DNA of 64,000 bases, from NCBI GenBank assembly GCA_003254925.1, contig QANZ01050193.1, positions 124,001 through 188,000 on the forward strand, in the 5' to 3' direction. Below the pieces are notes generated by a model. It worked only from the letters and a program-made list of their open reading frames with translations. It was not told the origin of the DNA and searched no databases. Origin of the DNA: Chamaecrista fasciculata. Taxonomy: Eukaryota > Streptophyta > Magnoliopsida > Fabales > Fabaceae. Shown here piece by piece: positions 9,722 through 23,344 of the stretch. How positions within the stretch are numbered: the first letter of the stretch is position 1; each line of letters starts with the position of its first letter. Position numbers and translations under genes: made by a program.

Positions 9722-12289
9722 GGATTGGCGCTGTAAATTCTATTTTTAATTTTAAAAAATATGAAAAAAATTATACACATATTACGTAAGAATAATTTAT
9801 CTTATTTTTTTTTTAAACTGCAATACATTGAAATATATATATGTTAAAAATTTTATAATATCATAACAAAAGTTTGCTTCATGTAGTGATTGTAAGCTTA
9901 GGGCTGTTTGTTTTAGATTAAAAGTTGATTATAATCTGATCCAAATAAATAATTTTATTTGTTTATAGATTATATAAAAATTAAATTATAATCTCACTCA
10001 ATTAGTAATAATAAAAATCATAATAATTTAAAAAAAAATTAATAAGCATCATAATTAGCAAAAACTAGTATCATATTCTTATTATGTACGTTGCATTTAC
10101 ACTGAAATTAGTTTTTAATCTTGAGGTACATGCCTAATACTTTGCATATTATAATGCTTAGTAGAGACAAAATTTAGTCATCTTTTTTGCCATGAAAATA
10201 CAAAGAAAACAAAATATAAAATATCCTATGTTAGTAGGAGATTGAACCCCAATAGTATATGCAGAAAAATTGATGGTGAGATTGCAATACCAAATACCAA
10301 ATAATGAAGATGGGGTTGATGAATTCATACCTTTAAACACTTGGCTCCACCATTTACAATCTAAATGATTGCAAGGTTTGTTAATTTGCCCATAGCAAAA
10401 ATATAAATTAATGGGAGAGTAATAAGCAAATAGAGAGTATTATTAATGAAAATATCACAATCCCAACAACTATTAAGGCCACGGGCAACTCCTCTATACA
10501 AGAACCATTTTTAGTACTCTTGAAGGTAGAATGTGGAGAATTGCAACAAGAATAATAGTTCAAATTCTCCATAGAAAAAAGTGAGACATAACTTCCTCAC
10601 TTTCCAAATAAGTTTGTTCAAGAAGAAATAAAATACTAACTCCACAATCCATTCCAAATGTAAATAAAATTCATTAATGATTTCTAAAGAGAAAGTTTTC
10701 TCATATTGCAGTCAAGCCTTCCTTACCACAAAAACAACAGAAAAGAAAATTTCACATTGCAAGAAGAGAAGAGAAACAATGACCAAAATTACAATAGTGC
10801 ATAAATGATGGCTGTAATCTATAAAACAACAATGTCCAAAGATATTAAAGAAGGATTGTTTGAATGTTGATAGTGTATGAATAAAGCACTACAACTTTCT
10901 TTTATTAAGAAAACATTTTTTTAATAAATATAAAGCGATAGATAAAAAATAAGAAATGCATAATTGAATTAGACCTGTAATTGTAATTACCATTGACAAA
11001 AGCCCCAATCGGCTTGCTTGAAGAAAATCTCAAAATCAATCCTCGATATTCAACTTCATATCCAGGGCGGTTCGTTTCACCAAATGCTTCCAAGTGCCAA
11101 TCAAATAATACAGGACGTGTCACTTTTGTGTGGTTTCGAGCTATAACTACGCAAACGCAAGCACCTCTTCCAATCTCTCTTCTCTTCAATGTCAGGCCGT
11201 GTAGGTTTCCTATTGCTGTTTCTTCACTGGGTTCTGTCACGCTTTGTTTCAAACAGTTTGTGTTCACACTTCTTCCATGCGTTGCTTCACAGAAATCTGC
11301 TCCACTGAACTTCCGTCCAAGATTTCGTTATTAGTCAATGAGGAATGCCTTCGCCTTTGCGACTATTTAGTGTCTACCGTCACCGCGGTGCCTTGGTTCT
11401 ATCCACACGTATTTTACCTTTAAATCTTCTCTTAACTCTTGTAGCTTCATTGTCTACGAATTTAATCATGATTTGCTTGTTCCGGATTTTTCATGTTTTA
11501 CCTTGCATTGTTACGTGGAAATGTAGCTGATTATTAGGTTATGTTTGATTTCATTACGTAATTGATTGTTGAAATCCCGTCGCCCCCCAAATCAGTGATC
11601 GCTACATTTTATAACCTAGACTTTGGTTGCGTTGTTATTCTGCAAATGCCTACTTATGCGATTCTGGGAGATGTTTTAATGGACAAATTCAAGATTAATC
11701 ATACTTGTGTGCCAATTGACAGGGGAAGTGGTATTTTTAAGTTATTATGTTAGATTGAAGTGGTACAATAAATTAGCTGGAATTGGATGACGTATAGTAG
11801 CAGAGTATTTGATGTTATGTTTGTTAATTGTTTTGAAGTCAAGCAAATTGACGAATCAAAGTTCGTCGCTACTTCCAAATTAAGTTGAAGTCTACGTTCT
11901 ATGTGCATTTTTTTCTCTTAGCAGAAATGCCTCATTGTGGCTTTAGCTCCTACGTAGCTATTGTTTTCCTGAACTGAACTTTGGACCAGGGCTGATGTCT
12001 CATTACAGAGGTACCTTTCTTGTATAGGTTTACAGCACAAGTGTGCCACTGAAATTAACTTACACAAATGCATACCACTGGGACATCTGAAACACTTGGA
12101 GGTTGGCAAGAGACCAGATTTTGGCTGGTTGCCATCATGCTTGTTGCATCAAAAGTTGTGAGTGGATTGCTACCTTGTCTTGGAATAGTGCAAAATTCGT
12201 TTGTCCCTAATGTATTATGATTTTAAATTTATGTTTTTTGGTGTGTTCTTCCATGGTTGTTGCACCTGAGCTTGGGGATATTGGTGCAG
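9722..12289. other. Intergenic DNA and likely promoter/first exon region of the ABC1 kinase
   Basis: 9722-10900 is AT-rich with no recognisable gene. From about 10980 to 11540 composition becomes more balanced, with open stretches in several frames. The 5' untranslated region and transit-peptide exon of the downstream ABC1 kinase should lie here, but no ATG-containing exon with a donor of the needed phase (two spare bases) could be identified. An AT-rich Harbinger-like end (GGGCTGTTTGTTTTAG) stands alone near 9901. Confidence 0.4.
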
Positions 12290-15200
12290 ATATTCAACTA
12301 GCTTCACCAGTGTGCATGGTGAAAAGCCATCTTCTGAGTATGCAAAGCACAGGAAGGAATCCCTTGAAAGTGAATTTGGGCAAGCACTTGGAGCTTATGG
12401 CTCCAAAAGTTTCTCCACTATCTACCGGTTTGGCCCATTTTTGGCTTTGTACAGGGCAGCAGTTATTTCATTTCATGTGTTCAGGCTAACATTTTGGCAG
12501 CTCTTCCTTCAAGACATACAGAAACGTGCAATTAAGGTAATTCATTTTTCTCATCGAAACTTTTGAAGCTCAAATTGTTCCCTTAACTCTCGGTTATACA
12601 TGTAGATCAAACCACTCAGAGATATAGTTTAAAAATAAATTGCTTCTACCTTTGTTGTATTTTCTTGATTTCACCTGAACCTCCCTCTGTTTTCAAAATC
12701 AAAGCCTATGCAGATCTCCCTTAAAACTTAAAAAAAGAAAAAGAAAAAAGAAAGAATGGTTCAACAATTTTGCTCCTGTTTAATTCGTTGTATTATAACG
12801 GATTGCACTTTAAATTTTTACTTAGCATGTATTTGAGCAGATTTGAAGCAAGCATAAAATATAATGAAATGATGGAGATTTTATTTATGACTTTGGATTA
12901 TGGCATCTATATCCGAATCAAAAGTATTTTTTGATAAAATGAGGATAGTAACATTTAGCTGAGACAAATGGCATACTACCAGAGTGTATGTATGCATACT
13001 TGCTCTTGTTTTGTGATATGTCTTCCTATATAACTACTTCCAGGAGACAGTTTTCCACCGTTTCACATTTGTGGTTTATTTGTCAACTGTCTAAACATGT
13101 AGAGGCATTTTTGTGATTTTGTGGTCAGATATGAAGACTTAAGACCCAGTAAGACTCAATTGATATTGTGCTGTCCACTGCTCTTTAAAATCTAAGCATT
13201 ATATTGACATGCATTACCAAGACGACTGATATATTTGCTTATATTTTGGATTTTGGATGTGGAAAATGATTTCTTTTTATTTGCTTTTTCAGTTGTATAT
13301 TCCATTGACTTTTCCCCTAGCAACAGTTTATGAATTCATTGGTTTAAATTTGTTGGGGAAGAAAAGTGACTGACTGGAATGAACAGTGATTCCTATACAA
13401 TTTTTTGCAGTTTCGCGAGACTCTAATACGATTGGGTCCTTTCTACATTAAGGCAAGTTTCTTTAGGCTACTTACAGTTTATTGTCACTGTTTCTAATAT
13501 ATCATATCTGTGTTCCTCATTCACGGCATTACTTTAAAGAGGACAATAACTTAGTTAATTTGCTGGGTTGAACTATCAGTTTGAATACAGACTGCACTGT
13601 AAATGTGGACAGCATTAATGGGGCTTAATAGTGAAATGGCAATTGGCAAAGTTAATGGATGCAGTACTTTCATATTGTTTGGCTTTATGCCTACATCTGT
13701 ACACAAAGACAGTTGAAAATTTCACTAAACGGATGAAAGATAAACACAAAGTGGCTTAGCTCCACTTAAAACCCATCCCTCAAATATAACTAAAATACCT
13801 GAGTTCTTAGTGTTTGCTCTCTACATTCTACAAAAAGCAAGGAGCCATTTTACCAAAATACTGTTGGTGCTTGAAACATAACTACATAAGGTTTTTTTAC
13901 TTAAGCCTCAAATGAGTGGTGAGTGAGTCTTTTGGTGCTAAGGTTCCTGATAAAGTTGACTATGGGAAGTTGGAGGAAGTATCATGTTCTGATAGTCAAA
14001 ATTATTTCATTGCAATTTTTTTCTCCAAAGGTGATGTATGCACAAACTTCCATTTCATTAAAAAAATTTTTGTTATGCTGCATACTTTGACTAATTAAAT
14101 CATCTTATTGACACCATTTTGAATCAGTAAGGGTAGGCGATTTTGTTATTTTAGATTCAAATATAATATCTGGGAAGTCCTTTGATTTGATGGAATTTAT
14201 TTGTGATTACAGCTTGGCCAGGCTTTAAGCACTAGACCTGACATATTGCCAACTGTATACTGCCAAGAACTTGCCAAGTTACAGGTATACTGACCTCTTC
14301 CATTATACTTGAGAGCATGAAATCAAATTCTGCTCATCTAAATCTTGTCTTTCTCGCGTATACTGACCTCTTTCATTATTTCGTTGTCTGGTACTAATGA
14401 AGCCATATGATTTTTTCCTTTACGCTAGGATCAAATACCTCCATTTCCAACTGGTGTTGCAATTAAATCTATTGAAACCCAGTTAGGTGCCCCTATTTCT
14501 GAAATATTTAGTGACATTAGCCCAGAGCCTATTGCGGCAGCATCGTTAGGGCAAGTTTATAAAGGTTAGTCTTCATTTCCCAGTTATTTGAGATTTTCAG
14601 ATAACTGCATCGTTCATTTGTTCCATGTTTTTGTTTTACATTTAAGAATCTAGAGAAGGATTTACATGTTTGAGAAAAATTGAAGTGTTGCAGCTCACCT
14701 GCATTCTGGAGAGCTGGTGGCCGTAAAAGTACAGAGACCTGGTATGTCACTTTCATTGACTCTGGATGCTTTATTATTCCATATGATTGGAGGCCAGTTA
14801 AAGCGATTTGCCAAGGCTCGTAGAGATCTTTTAGTAGCAGTGAATGAGATGGTGAGCACCTTTACTTTGAAATTCACTGATATCTCTGTTGCTTAATTTA
14901 TGAATATTTTTTCCTTCATTATCGAAACCAGAGTTCATTATTTGTAGACCATTACACCAGCCAACACCTATTAGAACCTCATTTATTTGTTTACATTGAA
15001 ACTATTTTATACGTCAATAACTGAAAGGTGGAAATCAATGCAACAGGTAAGGCACATGTTTGATGAAATTGATTATGTCCTGGAGGGAAAAAATGCTGAG
15101 CGTTTTGCTTCTCTTTACTGCCCCCATGAAGGTAAGTTTGGTTTTCTGTGCCAAAAAATACTAATCACTATTTTCTTTAATGGTCAGCTTAGCATATGTA

Positions 15201-18200
15201 CTATTCAACTATATGTTTGAGTTTCAAATATGTACTGCCCCCATAAGTTTTTTTTTTTTCAAATATTTAAGTGTAGTGTGCCTATATTAAGCTATGAAGT
15301 AAAGTTTTTTTTTTCTCAAATGATTAGTAATGCCAAGTTTTAATGCGGTGCTTTATGTTTAATTTAGCGAGGGATTTTGAATGGTGACTCTTATCAACAG
15401 GTGATAGTGAACAAGGTCACAGAGCTGGAGGTCTAAACAAAAGTAAACCCCAAGTAACAAAACGCATCAAAGTTCCAAAAATATATTGGGACTACACTCG
15501 TACTACTGTACTGACTATGGAGTGGGTGGATGGAATCAAGCTTACAGATGAAATTCGCCTGAGTGAGGCATTTCTGAACAGAAGAGAGCTCATTGACCAG
15601 GTAAAAGGACAGAATTGTTCTTTGTCACATGCTTTGGCTGTTTGCATAGATTATATATCTATTTTATGTCATTACCTTACATATGTGGAAATGTGTCCTT
15701 AAAACTAGTATGCTTTCATGTCTTGGGCAAGTGTTAAGCACGCAATTACTTTTTTCCCCCTCTAGCAAAACCTTAAAAAAATGCATGATTGCTTAAGAAC
15801 TTAAAAGATTGTCAATTGATGTCTCTTCCCTCTTGTGGTTTTGTAGGGATTATACAGCTCTTTGATTCAACTGCTTGAGGTTGGATACTTCCATGCTGAT
15901 CCACATCCAGGAAACCTTGTGGCAAGAGATGATGGATCACTTGCATATTTTGACTTTGGAATGATGGGGGATATTCCTAGACATTACCGGATTGGACTTA
16001 TTCAAATGGTGAGAAATATTTGAATAATTATTAGCTGGCGGATAAAATCTTTAGTCAAGATACTTGAATTGGTTGTTCCTTCAGAATTTCCACCTCATTT
16101 TTGCTAAAATTATGTTTGAAAAAGTTAAAGTGCAATCATATTAGACATTTTTTATTAATTGAGTTTTACTTTTTTCCCTCTTTAGGACATATTACATTAT
16201 ACTCTTATAGAGTTTAGCCTTTTACTTTTTAAATGCTTTATTTGAAATTTAGTCCATGTTCTTGTGGTTTGTGCTGAAGACTCAGAAGAATGAGTTAGAT
16301 GTTATCTGCTTTATGAGCTCTCATGTCATGGATGATTTGAAAACCATTGACGTAGCATCTCTCTCACACAGAAGATCATGGTCTGTCACTCTGTGGCCTA
16401 TAATTGCTGAATTTATAGTATTTGAATCTTCAGTATATAAATACTATAAAGTATATTGCATATTAGATTTATGTTCTGGGGCACCCGGTAAATCAGATTC
16501 CCTTGGATGAAATCTTCCTTTGTGTTCATTTTTATATATCATTCTTCTGTTCTCAGTTTCTTATTGCTATGCTTTCTTCTTATGGACTGGCAGAATGTTT
16601 CAGGAAGTCACCTGTATTAATTGACTTTTTTTCTTTCAGCTTGTGCACTTTGTTAATCGTGATTCTCTGGGTCTGGCAAATGACTTTCTTTCTTTGGGAT
16701 TTATTCCTGAAGGCGTAGATGTATATGCAGTTTCAGATGCATTGAAGGCATCCTTTGCTGACCGCACCGGCCAATCCAAAGATTTCCAGGTTCTTTCTTT
16801 TGTTTTTCATTCTTCTGGCATCTATTTTTAGCTGTAAGTGATCTTGATTTCTTTCTGAAATTGCAGTATTGTTACAAGTCAATATCAGCCTTATCATTCT
16901 ATCTCCTTTAATCTTGTTGTTTATAAGATATAATACAGTGCTAACTGCTGATACAGATTTATGATTTTTGGGCATAAAATTTCAACAGTGACAATTGTCT
17001 CGACATTACTTTCCATCGACTAAAATCTATGCTTTTATTCTTGGTGCTGGGCTTCAAATCCTTTCTATTTCTTAGAATAGTATTTCAGATTTGTCATTTA
17101 CTCATTTTAATATTGTGCCTAAGTAACAGTTGGGCACTTTTTTTTTTGTTGAGTCCTATTTTAAGCTCTACTGCAGGGAATTGTAGCACTTGATTTTTAA
17201 ATTTTTACGCTTGTCTTTGATTTCAGGGAATTATGAACCAACTTTATGATGTTATGTATGAATTCAACTTCTCCCTCCCGCCAGACTATGCTTTAGTGAT
17301 CAGAGCACTGGGTTCACTAGAAGGCACAGCAAAAGTTCTGGATCCTGATTTTAAAGTCATTGAGAGTGCATACCCTTTTGTCATTGGGAGGCTTATAGCA
17401 GATCCAAGTCCCGACATGAGAAGAATTTTGAGGCAACTTCTCATCTGTAACAATGGATCTATCAGGTGGAATCGACTAGAGCGCTTGGTAGTGTTACCAT
17501 CTCTTCTCTACATTGTATTCTGCTGTTCACTTGCAATGTTTGTATGCGTATGCTCATCTCTGTATTTGCTTGAAAGAAGCTCACAAAATTAGTTGAAATA
17601 TGATTACTGTATGCTTTTTATCAGGGTGACAATTGCAAATCTAGCTCATGTGTATTGCTTTGCCTAAGTCTGAATACTCTCTTCGATAAAACTTTGAAAT
17701 AACTTTCTTGTGGTTAGATAACTAAGGACCATTTTGTGTGGGTTGCATTTTCAGATAGCAGCAATATCTGAGCAGGCTTCTGAGTCAACTGGAGACCCTA
17801 GTTCTGAGAAGTCTTCAAGTCCTTTGGGTTGGAAAATCTTTGACATGCATGCTGTCGTCGATGCCACTGAAGATCTTTTGTTGTTCATTTTGTCAGACAA
17901 GGGTTCCAGAGTGCGTCTATTCCTTCTTTGGGATATAATAGAAGCAGCTGATATATTCATGCAAGACGAAATCATCGATTGCATGTCAAATGAGAAATCT
18001 CAAGGCCAAAGGATGTTGCTATTTGAGGTAATTTTGAAGTTTATCCAATTGAACAAATATCTGAATTGGGGGTTTTATATATCAAGTAATTCTTGTTTCC
18101 TCTGTCAAAATGACTTTGGTTCTCACTTCATGAAGCCTTCTGATATGAGCTTTAACGTTTTGTGTTGAGTTGCACTCTCCTAGTTATTAAACACATTATA

Positions 18201-19099
18201 TCTTTTTACCCCCTCCCCGAATAAAAAGAAAAAGAAGCCATGTAAATATTGGGAGATGTTAGTGCACGAAATAGCAAGTAAATTGGATGATTTCATTATT
18301 ACAATCAGGGGAATATATATACAGCCGCAAAGAAAGGAAAAAAGATAGCATGACTATCATGCAGAGAAGAAAAGGGGACCCACTTCCTAACAGAATGAAA
18401 TTCCTACAGAAGCTACCAGAAGAATATCTAAAACGGAAAATGTACACGTATATTCTTATTTACAGAAAGAATTAATGAATAAAATAATAATTCTACAGTT
18501 AGTCGATGTCTTATAGAGGAGGAAAAGGATCTTAGGGTAGATAGATCTTGGAAGGATGAGCAAAAGCTACTGTGACCCTTGTGTTCATGTGCTTGCTCCA
18601 CACTAGATAATTAAGTTAGTCATTTCTTTATGGTAGACATATAAATCGATCTCTAAAAGATATCTCTAAAAGATACCCGAGTTAACAACCCAATTTCTGA
18701 ATGTTTAGTTTATACTCTTTAATACTTAAAGTTAAAAGTCATAGAACCTATATATTTCAATCATTTTGTCCCTAAAGTTAGTCCATATAAAATTAGCTTA
18801 AAGGTCTAAATTGTATTATTTCCATGATTTCAAAAACTAAAGTGAGTAATTTAAACTTTCAAATGTGGTTGCAGGAGCGTGTTATCCTCGGTAGGATTGG
18901 GAAAGGTTTTCGATACTTTCGTGATGTGATCAAGTTGGCACCAGAAGAGTGGACAGCAATGCTTCTACGAATGGCAGTGAAACCTGAGGTTCACAAGTTT
19001 ACTATAGACATTATTTCAGCTCTAGTTTTGCACTTTAACCATAAATTACGGGAATCATCTTGGCTATATTTATCAAAACTTCTTCACAGATCAAGATAG
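12290..19099 (+). CDS. ABC1 (ADCK/UbiB-type) atypical kinase, probably plastid; 5' exon missing
   Basis: The exons are 12290-12536, 13411-13452, 14213-14284, 14429-14564, 14694-14851, 15047-15131, 15401-15600, 15847-16008, 16640-16789, 17227-17487, 17755-18027 and 18875-19099. All phases fit and give about 669 residues from [13 protein letters not shown] to HRSR and TAG. Family marks in order are [17 protein letters not shown] (the KxGQ motif), [11 protein letters not shown] (alanine-rich loop), VAVKVQRPG (ATP-site lysine), [23 protein letters not shown] (catalytic Asp) and FDFGMMG (metal-binding DFG). Proteins of this family act on prenyl-quinone metabolism in plastids and mitochondria. From memory the closest Arabidopsis protein is At5g24970. 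The targeting peptide must lie in an upstream exon I could not define. One intron begins GC, not GT (13453). Confidence 0.88.
13453..14212 (+). other. GC-AG intron in the ABC1 kinase gene
   Basis: The exon ends ...TACATTAAG and the intron starts GCAAGTTT; the next exon opens with CTTGGCCAG after TTACAG. Reading through gives PFYIK-LGQALS, which matches the invariant family motif. No GT donor preserves it. AAG|GCAAGT matches the usual GC-donor context, where the rest of the U1 pairing is near perfect. Confidence 0.85.
18640..18862. mobile_element. MITE remnant in the last intron of the ABC1 kinase
   Basis: The sequence from ATATAAATCGATCTCTAAAAG to TTTAAACTTTCAAATG follows, with many changes, the element at about 50541-50781: both have the order ATATAAAT...GAGTTAAYAAC...TTTAGTTTATAC...GTTAGTCC...TTGTATTATTTCC. 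The right arm stops about 15 bases before the splice acceptor GGTTGCAG at 18874. Confidence 0.5.
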
Positions 19100-21208
19100 A
19101 AAGTATAGTTTTTAGCATATAGGAATTCAAGATGAGAGGATATCTTCACTGCAGGTCTTGTCTCTCAAAAGTTTTCATGTTGCAGATGTTTAAAAAGCTC
19201 ATGAAGAAAATAAAATTTGCTATAACATTTGCTATAATTAATTAATTTTGCCAAGAAAGCAAAGAGACATGTGAAGAGGGATCATCTTATTCTATTCTTT
19301 TGTATCTAGTGGATTCTTTTTTTAATCATATTTTCTTAGTAATATACTTTGCTGATATTTTTGGTGATGATTATCAGATCATGTTACATTGTACAGATGT
19401 GGATTAATCAGAAACGAAAGAAAAAATCGGCTCATATTATTTCTTCATTAATGTTTTCATTTAATAAGTGTTACAAAAATTCTCTGAATGAGATGGTTTC
19501 CTAACATAAGTTGGACTTTCTGTGGTGTACAGTTATTTTAATTCTCATTTTCAAATAATAATAAAAAAAAGAGACAAAAAACACTTCTCCTCTTGCTATT
19601 GGGCCGGCTTGCCATAGCGTCTGTTCCCTCCCCGGAAGGTCACTAACCACAAACCATACAAAGTTACAAACTTTAAAGTTTAAAGTATAAAAGCAATGGG
19701 CCACTCAGATAGTGATTACTGGAAAAATATGGGTTTCTAATGTTTAGACTCGGATTCAGATGAATAATGAATTTGAGTGGGTATTAAATTTAATATTTAT
19801 TTTCAGATTTTACAAATAGGCAAATTTTTATGTTCAAATATAAAATTTATTCTTGTCTATAAACTATAATCACCAAATATAAATGTTATTAAATTATTTC
19901 AACATGTCAAAAATATTTAATATTTTTTATAATTTTATTTTTTATACATGAAATTTAAAAATATAATTTTTATTCATTTTTGGGGCCTATTGACTTTGGA
20001 CTAGGACTTGTCTCAGACTCACCCAAACTCATAAGATACATTGAGATATTTTAATATTCTTTGAGGACTAGAAAGCAATGATTCAATGGGTTGTGTTTCC
20101 TTTCTTTTCTTTTGCTGCCCCTTCAAGCTGTTTTTTATTTCTTCTTATGATGTTTCTTTCGTTGAGATTCTGTTTCAATTGTCATGCTATGTACAATTGT
20201 ATTAGTGGCTTGTCTTTCATGCTAACAAACGAGATAAAAGAATAGTTTAGTGTTAGTGTTACACAAATAATATAAACTTGTTGGTCAACTATTTATGATG
20301 GTCACCCACCATTGGCATTTGGCAATGTCAAGTAGTATACTTTAAGTGTGGAGAAGGATAATTACGTTGAGTATAGGCAATCAACAAGCCACACAACTTT
20401 GTGAGGAATAAAGAAACAAGATTGACATCCACATTTTGTTGATTTCTCAAATAAATTGTCACAGAATCCAACTGAAATGGTCCATAATTCCTTATTTTGA
20501 TGCTTTCACTTGCACATACCTGTCGCTATATCTCCTTTTACTTCATAAATATCAACTAACAATCCACTCTTATCGCCTTTTTTTTCTGCAGGCCAGAAAA
20601 TAAACAAATTGAAGTAGAGTTTTTTAGATTTATTAATCATAGAATATCATAAGTTTTTATGGGACGACCCAGATGACACCAAATTAAATCATGGTTATTT
20701 TGTTTTTGGTCTGAAAATTAAATAATGGTTATAATCGAAGACTTTCTTGACATTGTGGACATTGCTGTCGGAATTTTTCCAATTGAGATCACTTTCTAAT
20801 TTTTGCGCATTATGGAAAGCCAATAAATGCCAATTTCCTCGACCTCCTTCCGATTCTATATATCTGATGTTTAAGGTACATGCACACATATTAAAAAAAA
20901 TGATGAGTTTATCTAAAATAAGAGAAAAATGAGATAAAAAGACTAAACTATCCCTATTAAATTACTTGGGAAATGTTTATTCATTTATGACTCTAATAGA
21001 GATAGAATGGTAAAAAAATAATTAATGTTCTCTTGAATTTATAAAACATCAGATATTTTGAAATAAAAAAAGTTCTCCAAAACCTCAGATATAGAGAACC
21101 GGAGAGAGTAATTACAAACCCTTTTTCAAGAAAAAAGAGAAAGAAAGAAAATTAAGATATTTGACTTTCAATTCCCATATGATCTGCTTAGTGCTTAGCA
21201 CTATATTT
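19100..21208. other. Intergenic DNA downstream of the ABC1 kinase
   Basis: The first 150-300 bases are probably the 3' untranslated region (AATAAAAT near 19208). The rest is AT-rich with no gene, RNA or intact element recognised. A stretch near 19740-20040 has the look of an old repeat but no termini were found. Confidence 0.45.
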
Positions 21209-21215
21209 AACTCTT

Positions 21216-23344
21216 CAATGCGGGCTTAGACAGGGAGACTCCCTCTCCCTTTACCTATTCTTACTCTGCCTCAATGTTCTATTCCATCACTTCTCCAATC
21301 TCCAAGAGTTTAAGGCTGCCCCTGGCATCAAAATTGCTAAAAATAGCCCACGCGTCAATCACATTTTCTTTGCTGATGACAGCATAGTATTCTTCAAAGC
21401 CAACTTGAACTCTTGTCAAGCTATTCAGCAACTTCTGACTTCTTTTGCTCATCACTCAGGACTAGTCAAGAATGATTCCAAATCTCAAGTCTACTTCAGC
21501 CCTAATACTCCTAAAAAATTTGTTAAGCTTATGAGTAAAACTCTTAAGTGCAACAGCGCTGACACCATTGGTATCTACCTTGGTAACTGCCTTGATGGTA
21601 CAGATTATAAGCAGACTGGCTTCCAACGCCTTCTTGATATGATCTCTGATAGATTAGATGGCTGGAAAGGTAAACTCCTGTCAAAAGCAAGGCAAATCAC
21701 ACTGATCAAGTCCACTATTGCTTCCCTCTCTAGTTACTACCTCAGTCACCTGTCTCTAACAAAACTCCAAGCTGCTAAATGTGATAGGTTAATCAATAAC
21801 TTTCTTTGGGGTGACACCACTGCCAAGCGAAAAATGCATTTAATAGGATGGCAAATTGTGTGCTTACCCCCTGAATATGGTGGGTTGGGTATTAGAAACA
21901 CACTGGACTTAAACCACTCTCTCCTGGCTAAACAAGCTTGGAAAATTCTACATGATCAAGCCAACCTGTTCAGTTGTTTTATGAGATCCAAGTATGGCCA
22001 TCCTAAGCACCACTAAGATTTCAAATGCCCCAACAATGCCTCCTCCATCTGGAAAGGCATCTACAAAGTCTTCCTCTCCATCAAGCCCGATCTGAGATGG
22101 CAAGTTGGAAATGGTGAGAAGATCAATATTTTTAGTGACATTTGGTATAAGCCTGTTACTCACATTGCTAAAGTCCACAAAGTCAAGGATCTCATTGCTG
22201 ATGATGGTATTTGGGATAAGCATAAAGTCCTCCAAATGTACTCCAGGAATGATGCTCTTGACATTTTGCATACCCCCATATCGAAATTTGGGCTTGAAGA
22301 CAAAATCATCTGGAATGGTAGTACATCCGGGCAATACACTGCTAAACAAGGTTATAACTGTCGCCTCAACCATACAAGGCTAAATGGTTTAGCCCCTTCC
22401 ACGATTAAATGGTCCCTGATCTGGAAGCTTCATCTTCCCCATAAGATCAAGACTTTTTGCTGGAAGCTCCTGCATCAAAGCCTGCCTACCGGCGACCTCC
22501 ACAAAAGGAGGAAATTGGATATCCAAGGTAACTGCTTCTTTGGCTGCCCCCACTTGGAAACTCTTGACCACCTTTTACTCCACTGCCCTATCTCGCGTGC
22601 TGTCTGGTTTGGCTCAAGACTTGGCTTAAGGATTGAAAGGGTTGCAGCCTCTGGAATCTCCCATTGGCTAACTCAGCTTCTCAACAACTATGACCATAAG
22701 GCCAATGACTCTCCCAGCAACAGGTTTGTAGAGACTGTCTTTTGGATCTGTTGGAGTATATACCATCAAAGGAATGTTGTTGCTTTTGGAAAAGGCAAAG
22801 CATCACCTACTGAAATCATCAACCTTATGGAGGCTATGGTTGCCCAGCATCAATCCCCTACCACGTCTAGGGGAACAATTGATTCTAGGAACACCCCCAA
22901 CTCTAGAAGAGATGGCCACATCGATCAACTTTCACTTTGATTACTTCCAAGACAAGAAAGCACACAAAATTGCTATATGTGTCTTCAACTATCAAGATCC
23001 GCGCAAAGAGCTTTTGGAACATTTCATTCACCGAGATTCCTTGGGTGTGAATATGTCTATTCTTCTGAGTATTCGCGACACGCTTGAAACCCTCTCCCAA
23101 CAAGGGATGAACAAGGTCTGTCTAAGTCTGTGAAGAATCCATACCCAACCTGCTTAATGGTGATCCGGACCGAAATGCTCGCTACTGCATCATCCTCTCA
23201 GATATCCGTTTATTATGTAATAGATTCAATTATGTCTTTTTTTAATTTCTGTAACCTTAATATGCAGGATGTGATTAGGCATCACATCCCCCTAAACTGG
23301 TAAGGTTCTCTTTTGTCGGTTCTCTTTAAGTTCTAAAAAAAAAA
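21216..23344 (+). mobile_element. 5'-truncated LINE (L1-type non-LTR retrotransposon)
   Basis: The element opens inside the reverse transcriptase at GLRQGDSLSLYLFLLC, passes the catalytic box FFADDSIVF (variant of Y/FADD) near 21369, the maturase-like thumb (DGWKGKLLSKARQITLIKS) and the zf-RVT region (WKLHLPHKIKTFCWKLL and GCPHLETLDHLLLHCP). It ends in an untranslated tail and a 13-base A-run. AACTCTT before 21216 (21209-21215) and after the A-run (23345-23351) is a 7-bp candidate target duplication. The frame is broken by a TAA at 22014-22016 and a frame change near 22900, so it is dead. Confidence 0.88.
21219..23133 (+). pseudogene. LINE ORF2 fragment: reverse transcriptase C-terminus plus zf-RVT, possible RNase H-like tail
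   Basis: One frame is open from 21219 to 22013, is stopped by TAA at 22014-22016, then resumes in the same frame from DFKCPNNASSIWKGI to about 22937. The C-terminal piece (VFNYQDPRKELLEHF, 22980-23080) is in the next frame, so at least one frameshift lies near 22860-22920. That tail could be the RNase H-like domain of plant L1 elements, but the catalytic residues are not clear. The endonuclease and the N-terminal half of the reverse transcriptase are missing. Confidence 0.8.

Noticed and set aside
10905..11334. Overlapping open frames on both strands (about 113-120 codons)
   Set aside because: They share the same DNA, begin at non-ATG codons or lack family features, and neither joins to the ABC1 kinase in phase.
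14752..14757. Possible intron donor GTATGT inside the ABC1 kinase exon
   Set aside because: Reading through gives the family sequence [14 protein letters not shown] in frame, so the exon continues to 14851.
18287..18475. 62-codon frame in the last ABC1 kinase intron
   Set aside because: No similarity to a known family and it sits in an intron; likely chance.
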